Positions 43,844 to 44,351 of a DNA stretch of 44,351 nucleotides are shown here, piece by piece; position 1 is the stretch's first letter; every line of letters begins with the position of its first letter. Position numbers and translations under genes: made by a program. The notes beneath the pieces are model-generated. The model was not told where the DNA came from. It saw nothing but the letters and a program-made list of their open reading frames with translations, and did no database searches. This DNA comes from Polynucleobacter sp. (GTDB lineage: Bacteria; Pseudomonadota; Gammaproteobacteria; Burkholderiales; Burkholderiaceae): positions 1 to 44,351 of the forward strand of contig JAHEBW010000009.1 of assembly GCA_024642065.1 (NCBI GenBank), read 5' to 3'.

Positions 43844-44351
43844 ATGCCTGGTGACTTGTTACTTCCTTCTGAACCCATCCAATTGCCATTGTTGCCGTTG
43901 AGAGATGTGGTGGTGTTCCCGCACATGGTTATCCCCTTGTTCGTGGGTCGACCAAAATCTATTAAAGCCCTAGAAGCTGCCATGGAAAGTGGCAAAAGCG
44001 TCTTGTTGGTTGCTCAAAAAACTGCCGCTAAGGATGAGCCTGAGGTGGAAGATTTGTATACGGTAGGTTGTATTGCAAAGATTCTACAAATGCTCAAACT
44101 GCCAGACGGCACCGTTAAGGTGCTTGTTGAGGGAACTCAAAGAGCCGATGTGAGCAATGTTGAGGACAGCTTAGAGTATTTTATGTGCGAAGCAACGCCG
44201 CATGAAGTAGCTTCTAGTGAAGTTCCTGAAATTGAAGCTTTGCGTCGCGCGGTGGTTTCTCAATTTGACCAATACGTCAAATTGAATAAAAAGATTCCTC
44301 AAGAGGTTCTTGCAACATTGCAAGGCATTGATGATGCTGCACGTCTGGCTG
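43844..44351 (+). CDS. lon: Lon protease, 5' part (cut by window edge)
   Basis: The ATG at 43844 follows TTGGAGATAAACC and opens a frame that runs off the window after 169 complete codons. It encodes MPGDLLLPSEPIQLPLLPLRDVVVFPHMVIPLFVGRP-type sequence, the N-terminal substrate-binding (LON/PUA-like) domain, with KSVLLVAQKTAAKDEPEVEDLYTVGCIAKILQMLKLPDGTVKVLVEGTQRA. Lon degrades misfolded and regulatory proteins; the ATPase and protease domains lie beyond the edge. Its own terminator-preceded promoter separates it from clpX. Confidence 0.95.
   Translation, partial: MPGDLLLPSEPIQLPLLPLRDVVVFPHMVIPLFVGRPKSIKALEAAMESGKSVLLVAQKTAAKDEPEVEDLYTVGCIAKILQMLKLPDGTVKVLVEGTQRADVSNVEDSLEYFMCEATPHEVASSEVPEIEALRRAVVSQFDQYVKLNKKIPQEVLATLQGIDDAARLA

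Overview
The window looks like core chromosome of a moderately low-GC betaproteobacterium of the order Burkholderiales, possibly Polynucleobacter or a relative. That placement is an inference from protein character and gene order: paired c4/c553-like cytochromes, phaC-phaB-phaR followed by rimO, aceB next to tsaB-rimI, mfd-serB divergent from ispD-ispF, and tig-clpP-clpX-lon. No rRNA or other marker confirms it. Coding density is very high. I see no insertion sequence, prophage, CRISPR array or integrase.

Layout. Positions 1-2850 hold the possible tail of a gene, a tRNA-Arg(CCT), a tiny membrane-protein ORF, an MFS carrier and a class III CoA-transferase. Positions 2856-7300 encode topoisomerase IV (parE, parC). 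A RidA-family gene, two tandem c-type cytochromes and a GntR/FCD regulator follow. From 9557 to 16893 runs a complete propionyl-CoA to succinyl-CoA cluster: single-chain methylmalonyl-CoA mutase, its MeaB chaperone, propionyl-CoA carboxylase beta and alpha, and a VOC protein that may be the epimerase. The regulator is divergent from this cluster and two perfect palindromes lie between them. After a 56-codon minus-strand gene come malate synthase (aceB), tsaB, rimI and a short HolD/uracil-glycosylase-like gene. Then follow terC-like, lplT, alr, bamD, rluD and pgeF.

From 26909 to 33427 is the polyhydroxyalkanoate region: phaC, phaB, phaR, then rimO, a two-gene toxin-antitoxin-like module, and a thiolase that could serve as phaA. 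The rest is housekeeping: serB and mfd (minus), ispD-ispF, an FKBP isomerase and mscL (minus), then the proteostasis set tig, clpP, clpX and the first 169 codons of lon, which has a sigma-32-like promoter.

How it fits together. The mutase/carboxylase cluster, malate synthase and PHA genes form an acyl-CoA theme. Propionyl-CoA can enter the TCA cycle as succinyl-CoA, glyoxylate plus acetyl-CoA gives malate, and surplus acetyl-CoA can be stored as PHA. The best candidates for something not fully described are the two-gene module at 31517-32108 with its 8-bp phased upstream repeats, the reduced HolD/UDG-like protein, two small genes at 200-337 and 16981-17151, and the inverted-repeat arrays before phaR and the mutase operon.
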